Made by a program: the position numbers and the translations under genes. The notes beneath the pieces were generated by a model, which searched no databases, was not told where the DNA came from, and was given only the letters and a program-made list of their open reading frames with translations. Below, in pieces: positions 10,012 to 21,292 of a stretch of DNA of 64,000 nucleotides. The DNA is from Ichthyophis bannanicus. Taxonomy: Eukaryota; Chordata; Amphibia; Gymnophiona; Ichthyophiidae. The stretch covers positions 904,301,309-904,365,308 of the forward strand of contig CM066035.1 of assembly GCA_033557465.1 (NCBI GenBank), given 5' to 3'. How positions within the stretch are numbered: position 1 is the first letter of the stretch; each line of letters starts with the position of its first letter.

Positions 10012-10250
10012 AATTGCAGGGGTGGGCCTGATGGCTCGGTAGCAATATTATGTAGTGTATGTGGAAGGTCCCCAGTGAGATCCCCAGATCGGGTCTTCCA
10101 CTTGACTGGGCAGTGGGGGCAGAGATGCCAAAGAGGCAGTAGTCACAATCCCCGAAGAGAGGAAGGAAGTCATGGTCAGTGCTTGAGGTTGACACCTAAT
10201 GGCCAGATTCACAGCCCATGATTGCGGGGATCTGAAAGGTCATCAGTCAA
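10012..10250 (+). repeat. Degenerate SINE-like repeat, family B
   Basis: This segment is alignable by eye with 42,535-42,720. Both share a TGGTCAxTGCxTGAGGxTGACACxxAATG block followed by a GATTCAxxxCCCA block and a GGGATxTG/GGATTTTG end. A tRNA-like head is only weakly suggested (GATGGCTCGGTAGC and AGTGAGATCCCC). It lies just outside the degraded DIRS copy. Confidence 0.5.
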
Positions 10251-10449
10251 GGACTGTCATTACCATAACCAGACAAGGCATGTTGAGAGGATATAAAATA
10301 GGAGAAAAAAAATCCCTGAGTAGTTAGTTTCCAACAAAGGCTGATCATGCCAGATCCCAGCCCTAGCTGCGACTATGCTGGAGGCCCAGAGAAGGCAAAA
10401 GCTGCCAAGTAAAAAAAAATAATTCTGGTATTGTTGCTGCAAATTTCTG

Positions 10450-11380
10450 ACACCTGTTTACTACTTGATTCAATTTCATAGGGACAGAGTACAAGCTTGC
10501 AACAGAGGTCACCACAGCCCTGATATTGTGTGCTGTGACTCGGAGCTCCAATGAGAGCCTAACCTGATTGTGGGCAAAGGTGATGCAGTCCGCCACCCAG
10601 GTGTACAGGGTCCGCTTGGTAACAGCCTCCCCCAGGCAACCGGGGTCATAGGAAACGAAAAGCTGTGAGGCTTTGGTACACTGCAAGTAAAAGGACAGGG
10701 CCCTCTTACAATCCAGAGTATAGAGAACAGCCACCACCTTGTCAGCGTGGGACCATGGAAAGAAGGTGGGGAGCACCACTTCTTGGTTGAGGCGGAATGC
10801 GGATATGACTCTGGAAGGAATTTAGGGTGGGTGCAAAGCACAACCCTGTTCTTGCAGAACCTGGTAGAGGGTAGCTCGGCCACCAAGGCCTGAAGCTCGC
10901 TGACTCTGCGGGCAGAGGTGAGCGCCACAAGGAAGACGACCTTCCAGGAAAGGTAACACAAATAGCAGGTAGTCCTAGGTTCAAAAGGTGGTTTGGTGAA
11001 CTGCGTCAAAACCTCATTGAGGCCCTATTCCGCCGGGGGCGGGCAGATGGGAGGCTTAGAGAGCAGAAGGCCCCACATAAATCGAGTAATGAGGGGCTGA
11101 GCAGAAAGAGGTTTGCCTTCTATGGAATGATGGCGTACCGAGAGCACGCTCAGGTGCACTCTTACGGAGTTGGACTTGAGTCCAGTTTGCGAAAGGCGAA
11201 GCAAGTACTGCAGCACTGTGTGCACCTGGCGAGAGAACGGGTCAACCCGTTGCGCTACACTCTACACTGAGAATCTGCGCCACTTGAAGGCATAGGCACA
11301 TCTCATGGAGTTCTCACAAGAGGCCAGGAGGACTTCCTCTACCTCCCTTGGGAGGATGAAGGGTGCTAAGGCTACCCATT
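10450..11380 (-). pseudogene. Tyrosine recombinase remnant of DIRS copy 2
   Basis: Frames starting at 11,663, 11,225 and 11,009 together cover a DIRS recombinase: CAYAFKWRRFSV, SNSVRVHLSVL, SARRVSELQALVAELP and the segment with FVSYDPGCLGEAVTKRTLYT. The H-x-x-R signature survives as AHNIRA near 10,530, but the catalytic tyrosine region (KHY in copy 1) has decayed to a Phe-rich sequence near 10,440. Several frameshifts separate the pieces, so no active enzyme is encoded. Confidence 0.85.
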
Positions 11381-12120
11381 CAGCAGCCATGCTGTTAATG
11401 TCAGGGGCCCCAGGTTGGGGTGAAGAAGGGAGCCCTGGGTCAGTAACACCAAGGCGCACCCCAGAGTGACTGGGAGCACTGTTGAGACAGTACAATAGGG
11501 GAACCAAGGCTGCCTGGGCCACCGTGGGGCCATCAGGATTATGAAAGCCTTGTCCCTCAGAACTTTGAAGATGGTTTGGGCAATTAGTGGCATGGGAGGG
11601 AAGGCGACGGGTGCGGCTGGGGACCGCAGAAGTGGGGCAGCTCTGCATTGGTCGGGCTGGCAAAGATGTCCAGACTCAGGGTGCCCCAGAGTCGGAAGAG
11701 CCACTGTGCCACCCTAGAGTTTAGTCGCCATTCGTGTGGCTAGCGGACCCTGCTCAGTCTGTCCGTTAGGGCATTGCCCTGGCCTGGAAAGTATACCGCC
11801 CTGAGATGCATTCCCTGACCAATGGTGTATGAGCAGATGGCTACTGCTTCCTGACAGAGGCGGTGAGATCTCATGTCCCCCTGCTTGTTCAGGTAGAACA
11901 TTGCGACCTGTTTGTCCATTTGGACTAGCACCGACTGGTTCTGCAGGCAGTGGTGGAAGGCTTTGGTCGCCAGAAAAATGGCCCTGAGCTCCAGTAGGTT
12001 GATCTGCTACTGGCTCTCAGCCAGAGACTAGTTGCCCTGCATGTGGAATTCCTCTCAATGGGCACCCCAGTCCAGTAGGGAGGCATCCGTGGTGAGGACC
12101 CTCTGGGGATTGGGTAACTG
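11372..12120 (-). pseudogene. RNase H and methyltransferase-like remnant of DIRS copy 2
   Basis: The RNase H part (11,740-11,931) keeps KQVAMFYLNKQGD and NALTDRLSR, matching LTDNQVAMFYVNKQ and LADRLSR in copy 1. Downstream (11,372-11,704) PPMPLIAQTIFKVL and APRWPRQPWFP match the methyltransferase-like domain of copy 1. The fragment ends at 12,120, where a CR1 element begins; sequence homologous to the next part of copy 1 resumes at 17,249 with about 100 bases missing. Confidence 0.8.
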
Positions 12121-12216
12121 GATCACCAGATGGTGTGGTTCAGTATTAGGACTAGGGCTGTTAGAATCCATTCAAAGGTGAAGGTCTAAGACTTTAGGAA
12201 GACTAACTTTGCCAAG

Positions 12217-14074
12217 ATGGGCCAATACCTCAAGGAGTCGTTAGTGGGATGGGAACAGCTGGGGGATGTAGAAAAACAGTGGGCAAAACTGAAAGGGGAT
12301 ATTTTAAGCGTAACCAACCTTTTTGTTAAAATGGTAAATAAAGGTAAAAGGAAAAGGAGACCGCTATGGCTTTCGAAAGAAGTAGCTGAAAAGGTGAAGA
12401 AAAAGAGGGAGGCCTTCATGAAATACAAGAGATCACAGAGAGAGGAAGACAGGCATCTATATTTGGAAAAACTTAAAGAAGCTAGCAAAGTAGTCAGGAA
12501 AGCAAAGATTCAAAAAGAGGAAATAGCCATTGCAATAAAATAGGGGGATAAGACATTTTTCAGATATGTTAGTGAGAAGAGGAAGGGCAAAAGTGGTATT
12601 GTCAGACTCAAGGGTGAAGGGGAGGAATATGTAGAAGCTGATGAGGATAAAGCGGAATTGCTTAACAAATATTTCTGTTCTGTGTTCACAGATGAAGAAC
12701 CAGGAGCAGGACTTCAGAAAACACCCACAAATAGGAACAGAAGCGAGGGACATCTTGAACAATTTTTAGAAGACTGTATTCGTGAGAAACTAGCTCAACT
12801 TAAAGTAGACAAAGCAATGGGACCGGATGGGATACACCCTAGAATACTGAGGGAGCTTGGGGATGTTCTAGCAGCTCCACTGACTGACCTTTTCAATGCC
12901 TCATTGGAGTCGGGGTTGGTGCCAAAAGATTTGAGAGAGGCTCATGTGGTGCCTTTACACAAAAGCGGAAGTAAGGATGTGGTTGAAAACTACAGGCCAG
13001 TTAGTTTAACTTCGGTGGTGAGTAAATTATTGGAAACACTGCTGAAAGAGAAAATAGTGAGGTTTCTGGAGTCCAGCGGATTACAGGATCCGAGGCAGCA
13101 GGGATTCACCAGAGGCAGGTCTTGTCAGATAAATCTGATTGATTTCTTTGACTGGGTGACCAGGGAGTTGGACCGAGAGAGAGCCCTAGATGTGGTGTAT
13201 TTAGATTTCAGTAAAGCCTTTGACACGGTTCCTCACAGGCAACTTATAAACAAACTGAGCACCCTAGGGATGGACCCTAAAATTACTGCTTGGGTTAGAA
13301 ATTGGTTGGGTGGGAGGCGACAAAGAGTACAGGTAAATGGAACTCACTCTGAGGAGAAGGATGTTACCAGTGGTTTGCCCCAGGGATCTGTCCTTGGTCT
13401 GATTCTTTTTAACATCTTTGTTAGTGATATAGCAGAAGGGCTGTCGGGTAAGGTTTGCCTCTTTGCAGATGATACCAAAATCTGCAATAGAGTAGACACC
13501 CAGGAAGGTGTAGATAACATGAGGAGGGATCTAGCTAAGCTTGAAGAATGGTCTAGAATTTGGCAGCTGGGATTTAATGTTAAAAAATGTAAGGCCATGC
13601 ATTTGGGCTGCAGCAATCCAAGGGAGCAATATAGTATAGGGGGTGAAGTGCTTTTGTCCACTAAAGAAGAGCGGGACCTAGGCGTGGTTGTGTCTGATGA
13701 TATTAAAGTAGCTAAACAGGTAGAAAAGGTGACAGCAAAAGCTAGAAGGATGCTTGGGTGCATACGGAGAGGAATGGCTAGCAGAAAAAAGGGAGGTGAT
13801 AGTGCCTCTGTATAAGTCTTTGGTGCGACCTCGTTTGGAGTATAGTGTTAAATTCTGGAGACCGCACCTTCAAAAGGATATGAACAGGATGGAGTCAGTA
13901 CAGCGGGTGGCTATTAAAATGGTTAGTGGTCTTCATTATAAAGCATATGAAGACAGACTTCAGGATCTTAATATATACACCTTAGAGGAAAGGCAGGATA
14001 GAGGTGATATGATTGAGATGTTTAAATACCTCAGTGGCATAAATGTACACGGGGAGAGAGCCTCTTTCAATTGA
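12217..14074 (+). pseudogene. CR1 reverse transcriptase ORF2 remnant
   Basis: The frame is open from 12,217, stopped by one TAG at 12,541, then open again to 13,815; it shifts at about 13,780 into the frame ending at 14,074 and shifts back after 14,071. RT motifs in order: AMGPDGIHPRIL, YRPVSLTSVVSKLLE, QQGFTRGRSC, VVYLDFSKAFDTVPH (catalytic Asp), SGLPQGSVLG, LFADDTKIC (catalytic FADD) and LGVVVSDD. The C-terminal segment includes LYKSLVRPRLEYS. These match the CR1 clade. One stop and two frameshifts make it inactive, but divergence looks modest. Confidence 0.9.
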
Positions 14075-14622
14075 AAGCAAGTTCTGCTATGAGGGGACAT
14101 GGGATGAGGGTGAAGGGGGATAGATTCAGGAGTGATATGCGGAAATATTTCTTTACGGAAAGAGTGGTCGATCCGTGGAATAGTCTCCCAGTGGAGGTGG
14201 TAGAGATGAGGACAGTATCTGAATTCAAAAAAGCATGGGACAAACACAGAGAACATAAGAACATAAGATACGCCATACTGGGGCAGACCAAGGTCCATCA
14301 AGCCCAGTATCCTGTTTCCAACAGTGGCCAATCTAGGTCATATGTACCTAGCAGTTTCCCCAAAAGAAACAGGTTCCACAATGCTTGTACTGGGTCAAGC
14401 ACTGATATCCTGGGTACCTTCTTAATAATGGTTTATGGACCTTTCCTCCAGGAACTTGTCCAAACCTTTTTTAAACCCAGCTACACTAACAGCCTTTACT
14501 ACATCCTCCGGTAACAAATTCCAGAGTTTGATTACACGTTGAGTGAAAAAATATTTTCTTTTATTACTCTTAAATAGTTTACCCTGTAGCTTCATTGCAT
14601 GTCCCCTAGTCTTTCTATATTC

Positions 14623-16011
14623 TCATAACGTAAACAATCGATCTACGTTTACCCGTTCCACTCCGTTCATTAATTTATAGACTTCTATCATATCTCCCCT
14701 CAGCCGTCTCTTTTCCAGGTTAAAGAGCCCTAACCTTTTTATCCTTTCTTCATAGGAGTATCCTTCCATCCCCTTTAGCATTTTGGTGGCACTTCTCTGA
14801 ACCTTTTCTAATAACGCTATATCCTTTTTAAGATACGGTGACCAGAACTGCACACAATATTCAAGGTGCGGTCTCACCATGGAATGATATAGAGGCATTA
14901 TAATATCTTCTGTTTTATTTTCCATTCCTTTCCTTATGATACCTAGCATTCTATTTGCTCTCTTGGCCGCTGCTGCACACTGGGCTGAGGGTTTTAACAT
15001 GTTATCCATAATGACGCCTAAATCTTTTTCCTGGGTGGTGGTTCCTAATGTGGAACCTTGCATCGTGTAACCATAGTTTGGGTTGTCCTTCCCTAGGTGC
15101 ATAACTTTGCACTTGTCCACATTAAATTTCATCTGCCATTTTGATGCCCAGTCTTCCAATTTATCAAAATCCTCTTGCAAATTTCCACAATCCTCTTGGG
15201 TTTTAACAACTTTAAATAGTTTTGTGTCATCTGCAAATTTGATAACCTCACTCGTTATTCCCTTGTCAAAAAGCAGCAGACCCAGCACAGATCCCTGGGG
15301 TATACCACTATTCACCTTTCTCCATTGGGAAAATTGGCCATTTAGCCCTATCCTCTGCTTTCTATCTTTTAACAAGTTCCTGATCCACAATAGTACACTG
15401 CCTCCTATCCCATGACTCTTTATTTTTGCCAAACGTCTCTGATGAGGGACCTTGTCAAAGGCTTTCTGAAAGTCCAGATACACTATATCAACCGACTCAC
15501 CTTTGTCCACCTGTTTATTCACACCTTCAAAAAAACATAACAGATTAGTAAGACAAGATCTTCCTTGTCTAAAGCCATGTTGGCTGTCTCCCATTAGGCC
15601 ATGATTATCTACATGCTGAGTAATTTTGTTCTTTATGATGGTTTCTACCATTTTTCTCGGTACTGACGTCAGGCTCACCGGTCTGTAGTTTCTCGGATCA
15701 CCCCTGGAACCCTTTTTAAAAATTGGCATTACATTGGCGATCCTCCAATCTTCAGGTATTACAGATGATTTTAATGAAAATTCACAAATTACTAATAGCA
15801 AGTCTGCAATCTCATATTTCAGGTCTTTCAACACCCTTGGATGTATACCATCCAGTCCAGGTGATTTGCTACTCTTCAGTTTATCTAATAGTTGTAATAC
15901 ATCTTCCCGATGTATCGATATTTCCTTCAATTCTTCCGCACCTTTAAATACCACTTCAGTCATGGGTAATATCCCTACATCTTCCTCAGTAAACCGAAGC
16001 AAAGAATTCAT
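14623..16011 (-). pseudogene. CR1 reverse transcriptase (near-intact ORF with internal deletion)
   Basis: A 462-codon open frame. Visible RT motifs: KSPGLDGIHPRVLK, NYRPVSLTSVPRKM, QHGFRQGRSCLTN, DIVYLDFQKAFDKVPHQ (catalytic Asp), SGIPQGSVLG, IKFADDTKLF (catalytic FADD), EKDLGVIMD and the C-terminal MVRPHLEYCVQFWSPYL. Between SVLGLLLFD and KGITSEVIKFADD about ten residues usually present before FADD (the YINDL segment) are missing without a frame change. The protein is otherwise long and colinear with the CR1 family. The ORF upstream (15,986-16,288) continues in another frame, so ORF2 is broken there. Confidence 0.88.
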
Positions 16012-17106
16012 TCAGTCTCTCCGCTATCGCCTTGTTGCCTCTTAGTGCCCCTTTAACCCCTCTATCATCTAATGGACCAACTGACTCTCTCACAGTTTTT
16101 TTGCTACGAATGTACTTGAAAGAGTCTTTATTTCGCGTTTTTGCTTCCGCAGCAAGCTTCTTCTCAAATTCTCCCTTTGCCTGCCTTATCAATGCCTTGC
16201 ATTTGACTTGCCAGTGCTTGTGCTGTTTCCAGGTGTCGTCGTTTGGCTCTTTTTTTCCATTTCCTGAAAGATGCTTTTTTGGCAACAACAGCCTCTATGA
16301 CCTCAGCTTTAAACCATGCTGGCGGTCTTTTGGACTTCCTTCCACTTTTCTTAAAGCGTGGAATACAGCTGGGCTGGGCTTCCAAGATAGTAGTTTTCAA
16401 CAACACCCACGCTTGATGTAAGTCTTTAACCTTTGCAACTGCTCCTTTTAGTTTTTTCTTAACTATTTTCCTCATTTTATCATAGTCTCCCTTTCGAAAG
16501 TTAAAGGTAGTACTGTGGATTTCCTTACTATCCCTCCTCCACTAATTAAATCAAACACGATCATGCTATGATCACTATTGCCAAGTGGCCCCAACACCCT
16601 TATCTCTTGCACAATATCTGGTGTTCCACTAAGGACTAGGTCTAATATGGCTTCCCCTCTGGTCAGTTCATGAACCAGCTGCTCCAAGAAGCAGTCATTT
16701 ATTTCATCTAGGAACTTTTTCTCCCTAGCATGTCCTGCGTGACACTGACCCAGTCGATACCGGGGTAATTGAAATCACCCATTATTATTACTGCGCTGTA
16801 ACATTTGTTAGCTTCCTTGATTTCTTTGAGCATTTCATCATCCATTTGTTCATTCTGGCCAGGCGGTCGATAGTACACCCCCACTGCCATCGCCTTCCCC
16901 ATTTTACATGGAATTTCAATCTATAGAGATTCTACAGCAAATTTTGTTTCCTGTAAAGCTTTAATCCTTTCTGACTCAATGCCCTCTCTAACATAGAGCG
17001 CAACCCCTCCACCAATTTGATCAGCTCTATCATTACGATATAGTTTGTACCCAGGTATCAGTGTCCCACTGGTTGCCCTCCTTCTACAGTGTCTCTGATA
17101 TTCCAA
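15986..17106 (-). pseudogene. CR1 AP-endonuclease and linker remnants
   Basis: Five short frames cover the part of CR1 ORF2 before the RT. From 5' to 3': GGGVALYVREGIESE (17,106-16,921), VGVYYRPPGQ and IIMGDFNYPGIDW (16,902-16,708), LGNSDHSMIVFDL (16,687-16,472), then basic linker segments (16,475-16,164 and 16,288-15,986). GDFN and SDH are the AP-endonuclease active-site signatures. Frame changes occur at about 16,910, 16,700, 16,473 and 16,230. This confirms the CR1 assignment. Confidence 0.85.
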
Positions 17107-17307
17107 TCATATCTAACCTCTTATTTAGTGCTCATTTTAGAGGATCTCTAAAGGAAAAAAGGGGACTGTTGTAGTTGTTGATATGGAAGGACAGACTAGA
17201 TAGGCCATGTGGTCTTTTTCTGTGATCATATTTCTATGTTTCTATGTATCCACTGGGAGCGGAGACACCACTGTGCTACCCGCATGTGAAGGTGGGCGTT
17301 GGGAACC

Positions 17308-17516
17308 ACATAAGATATGCCATACTGGGTCAGACCAAGGTCCATCAAGCCCAGTATCCTATTTCCAACAGTGGCCAATCTAGGTCATAAGTACCTAGCA
17401 GTCTCCCCAAAAGACACAGGTTCCACAGCTTTTACTACATCCTCCGGTAACAAATTCCAGAGTTTACACATTGAGTGAAAAAAATAGTTTCTCTTATTAG
17501 TCTTAAATAGGTTACC
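17308..17516 (-). mobile_element. CR1 3' end fragment inside DIRS copy 2
   Basis: About 210 bases repeating the 3' untranslated end of the CR1 at 14,251 (ATATGCCATACTGGGTCAG through ACAAATTCCAGAGTTTA and TTAAATAGGTTACC), with small deletions. DIRS-homologous sequence flanks it on both sides: GTGAAGGTGGGCGTTGGGAA to the left and ATGCCATGTGGCCCAGTAGA to the right. Confidence 0.85.
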
Positions 17517-17517
17517 A

Positions 17518-17862
17518 TGAACTGTGGATGCCATGTGGCCCAGTAGATGGAGCATGGACTGCGCCAACACAGCATGATGGCATTGCACCTCAATGGCTAG
17601 AGCCCTAAGGTGACCTGCCCTGTCCAAGGGAAGAAAGGCCCTGGCCTGAAGAGTGTCCAGTCGTGCTCCTATGAACTCAGAGTCCTGCATTGGAGTAAGG
17701 TGAGACTTGGGGTGGTTTATCATGAACTCCAGATGCTACAGGACATTGATGGTGTGGGCCATGGCCTGCTGCACCTCAGTGGCTGTGTCCCCCTTTACGA
17801 GCCAATCATCCAAGTATACAGTAGGAAGATGAAGGTTCCTTGGAGATGGAGGTAGGTGGTGT
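17518..17862 (-). pseudogene. RT active-site fragment of DIRS copy 2
   Basis: The minus strand encodes YLDDWLVKGD (plus-strand 17,790-17,820), which carries the DIRS RT active site, then NHPKSHLTPMQDSEFIGARL and AFLPLDRAGHLRAL, matching copy 1 residues 283-350, and LLHLLGHMAST. A frameshift precedes YLDDW. It breaks off at about 17,862 at the unidentified insert. Confidence 0.82.
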
Positions 17863-17864
17863 GA

Positions 17865-19360
17865 CGTAGAAGCCTCTCAAGATGCTATGGAAACAGATAG
17901 TGATCCGGTGGAGAGAACCGGTACTGCAAGAGAATGCAGGATTTTCTCTTCAGAGAGAAAAAAACACAGAGCTAATCAGGAACCACACCTCACCTCAAGG
18001 AAGGAGAGAAGCCAAGTCCCTGATTGGGCACGCCCAAGCAGGAGGCAGGCAGTGCAGTACACAGGCAGCTTGTTAAGCACTCAGAAACAGAGAGAGTCAG
18101 ATTTGAAAGAAGACAACGACGAAGAAGGACATGACCAGGAAGAGTTGGAGAGAGGGCAATTAAGCAGCTGTGATCCACTAAGGAGAAGATTGGACTCACG
18201 GAGCAAGTACCTGGGAGACTCAGAGGCAGGGAGAATCTTCTGTGACCAGAAGGATTCAGGAGCACTGAGAGACCCAAGGCTACAGCACAGGCTTCTAGAG
18301 GACCAAGCAGAACCTTGGAACCGAAGGCAGAGGGACAGAGAATTACCCTGGAGAAAGCCACAGCACAAGGTACACAGTGGGTTTGAAGCAGCTAGCAAGT
18401 TTAACATTGGGAAGCCAGAAAGAGTAAAGGCTAACGTTAAAAGCCAAGACAAAGTCAGACAACATGGTAGCAATTGGTTGCAGTCTGAAAAGCATGTAAG
18501 CAGCCTAGGCTATTCTCACAAGCCAGCAGAAACCTATAGTAAAGGAACAGCTGAGTCTTATTACAGAGACAAGAGCCAAGAGAAGTCTGAAGGTTCTACT
18601 TTTAACACTCTGTTGAGAAACTCTCCACTCACAGCTGAAGTTTTAAACCCAGCACTAACGTTTAGTGATAAGTGGGGGAAGGATAATCCTAACATGTGGA
18701 ATTGTTGTCCTAGTAAAAGCAGCATTGCTAATTACCAAGAGATAAGCAGTTTAAACAGTTACCTGAAGGAGGAAGACATAATCAGCTTAGCCCAGGAAGA
18801 ACGCAGGCTGAATTGCTTCTTAAAGATTTCAGAGAGTTCCTTGAAAACAGGGCAGTTTCTTCCTCTAACGTAGCACAGCCCACAAACAGCTGTGAAGAGG
18901 AAATGCCTTTGGTTTCTTCTCTACCGTTCACAGAGCCAGACATGCCAATGGACTGCTCAGCTTGTGTGATTGAGAAGGACATTTAATGGAAGGGCTGTAC
19001 AAAGTTATATGAAGAAATATAACAGAAGTTGCTGTATTGATTCTTATGCTGAAAAACGTATCAGAAGGGAACAAGTTTAAAGCACAGTTGTTTGCATACC
19101 AGGAGCATTGCTGTTTACAAAAGTTTGTTTCTTCCGTTAATGAAAAGGGGTCACATGACAACTGAATGTGATCATAGAAGATAATGGACATTTAGCCTAG
19201 CAGTGCAATACCTTGCTTAAGTTTTGGTTTCCACTCTTGTTTTGTGCTATTATACTTTATTTGTGTCTGTTTGCACTTGAACTGCAATGCGGAAATAAAC
19301 CTCAAAGAAATTTTCTTTGCCTGCCTTACTACTTGAGCACACACAACTACAATACTCAAC
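17865..19360 (+). mobile_element. Unidentified insertion of about 1.5 kb with a 328-codon ORF
   Basis: This segment separates two DIRS RT fragments that are adjacent in copy 1, so it is an insertion. Its plus strand is purine-rich and T-poor for about 1 kb and holds an open frame of 328 codons (17,887-18,873), hydrophilic, Lys/Glu/Ser/Arg-rich, with no domain I recognise. An AATAAA lies at about 19,292 near the right end and a TTATACTTTATT box at about 19,250. A solo LTR or another non-autonomous element is possible, but I cannot find a convincing TG/CA edge with matching target duplication. The open frame may simply reflect low T content. Confidence 0.5.
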
Positions 19361-19364
19361 CCTG

Positions 19365-19905
19365 AAGGGCATCAAAGGCCACCCCCTCCTGAAACTCCAA
19401 GGTCCAGGGAGCGGGTGGGTGGCAGTGGCCACCACTGCCAGGCATTTGGTGAAGACTCTTGGATCAAAAGCTTGACCGAAGGGTAGTACCCTGTACAGTA
19501 GTGGTCGCCCCCTGACCATGAACCTTAACTACTGCCCATGACTGGCTATGCTCCTTGGACCTAAAGCATGCTTACACTCACATCCTCATTCATCCCAATC
19601 TCCCTGGGGAAGTAAGGTAGTAATGTTCCAAGGGAGAACATCTTGAACTACTCCCACACCAGGAACTTGTTCAGGTTTCGCAAGTCCAGAATGGGCCTAA
19701 GGCCCTCTGTTCTTTTTGGGACCAGAAAGTATCGGGAGTAGAACCCCTTGCCCCTGAGGTGGTGGGGACTGGCTCCATGGCTCTGTCCTTGAGGAGGCCT
19801 GCAAGTTTCTGCTGTAGCAGGGCCTGGTGTAGGGGAGTCCGAAAGGGCTCTCCTGGAAAGAAAGGGGGAGGCGTCAGGTTCAAGTGAAGAAGGTAGCCTT
19901 CTCTG
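19365..19905 (-). pseudogene. RT N-terminal fragment of DIRS copy 2
   Basis: Minus-strand frames encode FGQAFDPRVFTKCLAVVA (copy 1 LPFGLSPAPRVFTKCVAVAA) at 19,440-19,490, and PFRTPLHQALLQQK and AMEPVPTTSGARG (copy 1 QAIEPVPPEQ) at 19,750-19,860. The middle part, with the SLDLQDAYTH motif, survives as LDLKHAYTHILIH-like text at 19,550-19,600. Frameshifts and stops separate the parts. Confidence 0.8.
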
Positions 19906-19929
19906 ACAACTTGGAGTGCCTATGAGTCA

Positions 19930-21292
19930 GTGGTGATGGCAGGCCACCGATGGGCGAAATGAATCAGATGCCGCCCTATTGGCAGCTGCTCCACCATGGG
20001 TGGAGAGGCTATGCTCAGGGAGTCAAAAACCTGACCCAGCCTGGGCAGGAGCAGGGGTCTGGGGCTTGGAGCCCTTAGACTGCAAGAAGCTTGGCCCACT
20101 CCCTTGCCCTAGTGACCCTGTTGGAGGGTCTTGTATTGGGGGTAGTCTCGATAAGGGTGGAGGTCTTATTGGAGAGCTGAGTCCTTGTGAGGAACTCAGT
20201 CTCAATCTCCGCTGCCTTTCCTCCATCGGTTTGCCGAAGAAGCGGCAGAGGACATCAAGGAGTTTCTCTTGGACCCACTACTTGAGTTCCAATGCCTGGA
20301 GCCAGGCCTGGCATCGAGCGCCGATGCCTGTGGTGGCCACCCTCCCATTTGACTTGAAGCCATTGTAGGCGGCCCGGGTCATGTACTTCAAACATTCCCT
20401 GACGCATTTTGTGAGGGTCTGGAATTATTGGAGGTGATACCCATCGAGACCCACTGAGAAACCTGTGCGTTCCTTTGCCAGAGGATGTCAAGGGCATGGG
20501 ACTCCCTGCCTGGGGGTACGGAGGACTGAGTCTTTGGGCTCTTCTGCTGGCATATGGTCGACTCTACCATCATAGAGGTGTGTAGGAATTGCGCCTTCTT
20601 GAAGCTGGGACCCCACTGGATCCAGTACATGGTATCCAGGCATCGGCTAACTATTGATACTGACAGATCCTAGTGGTCTCAAAGTGCGCACCGGTGGAGC
20701 CGGGCATCGATGCCTGCTGTGAGGCAAGGAAGGCAGTGACTTTGCACTCCAGCACCATTATCCTGGCTTCCCACTCAGGAATTCCAGCTTTTGATGTGGA
20801 CGCCGGGGTTACCGAGTCGGTGTCGGTGAGGAGAGGGCGTCCTCGATGGGAAAGGCCTCGGCGGTCTAGGACCCATTGCTGGAGACCACTGCATCTGTTC
20901 AGGGAACCTTCGCTGGCCGCTCCCACTCAGACTCCTCAGGTACTGTCCGTGGACTGTGGGACCTGACACAGGACTTGCCCTGTGTATCCGAGTTCCAGGA
21001 TGAAGCTCTCAAGGATTTCTTCTTCTTGCATTTCTGCTCTGGGGAACCCTTGTCAGTGTCCGCGAACCCGATCAGGCACTGCAGGGGCTTTACGTGACTC
21101 CAAGGATCCATGCGGGGTCTTAGAGCGCAAGGCCTCTGGGGATACCGGGGCAGAATCTGACCTGTGGAAGATATCGTCTTGCTTTTGCTGATGATGCTAG
21201 ATGGTCTTCACGGACATCTTTTTGCACAGGGTGCAGACCACTGGGTCATGGTTGGCACCTGGACACTGGAGGCAGCAACACCTCCCGACCCA
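19930..21292 (-). pseudogene. Gag fragments of DIRS copy 2
   Basis: A cluster of short minus-strand frames. Near 20,280-20,390 RAAYNGFKSNGRVATTGIGA and CQAWLQALELK align with the DIRS gag core of copy 1 (RTAGTAISARRLAWLRASGL). At 21,210-21,285 CLQCPGANHD and CTLCKKMS align with HCVRCLG and CQHCSQMS of copy 1. The region between is diverged and broken. The fragment stops at 21,292, where a LINE is inserted. Confidence 0.75.

Larger units (their letters stand above)
14251..17140 (-). mobile_element. CR1 LINE (-), inserted into another CR1
   Basis: Reads from 17,140 down to 14,251. The 3' end is made of repeated TTATGTTC octamers (seen on the plus strand as GAACATAAGAACATAAGATA at 14,251). The 5' end is truncated inside the AP endonuclease. 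The 3' untranslated region contains the familiar antisense string GGCCATACTGGGTCAG-like text also seen at 17,308 and 25,803. No clear target duplication is visible (at most two or three bases), as is usual for CR1. Confidence 0.92.
12121..17248 (+). mobile_element. CR1 LINE (+), itself split by a second CR1
   Basis: The 5'-truncated element starts at GATCACCAGATGGTGTGG, which also occurs in a sister copy at 31,400, and runs through a full RT domain to 14,250. It is interrupted by an oppositely oriented CR1 (14,251-17,140) and resumes with GGATCTCTAAAGG at 17,142. It ends in a TTTCTATGTTTCTATGTA tail at 17,230-17,248, which fits the short octamer repeats at CR1 3' ends. The uninterrupted sister copy at 31,900-32,010 reads CAAACACAGAGGATCTCTAA across the same point, which proves the split. 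Confidence 0.9.

Noticed and set aside
17887..18873. 328-codon ORF as a host protein-coding exon
   Set aside because: It sits in an insert inside a DIRS element, has no recognised domain, and the strand is T-poor, which lowers stop frequency by itself.
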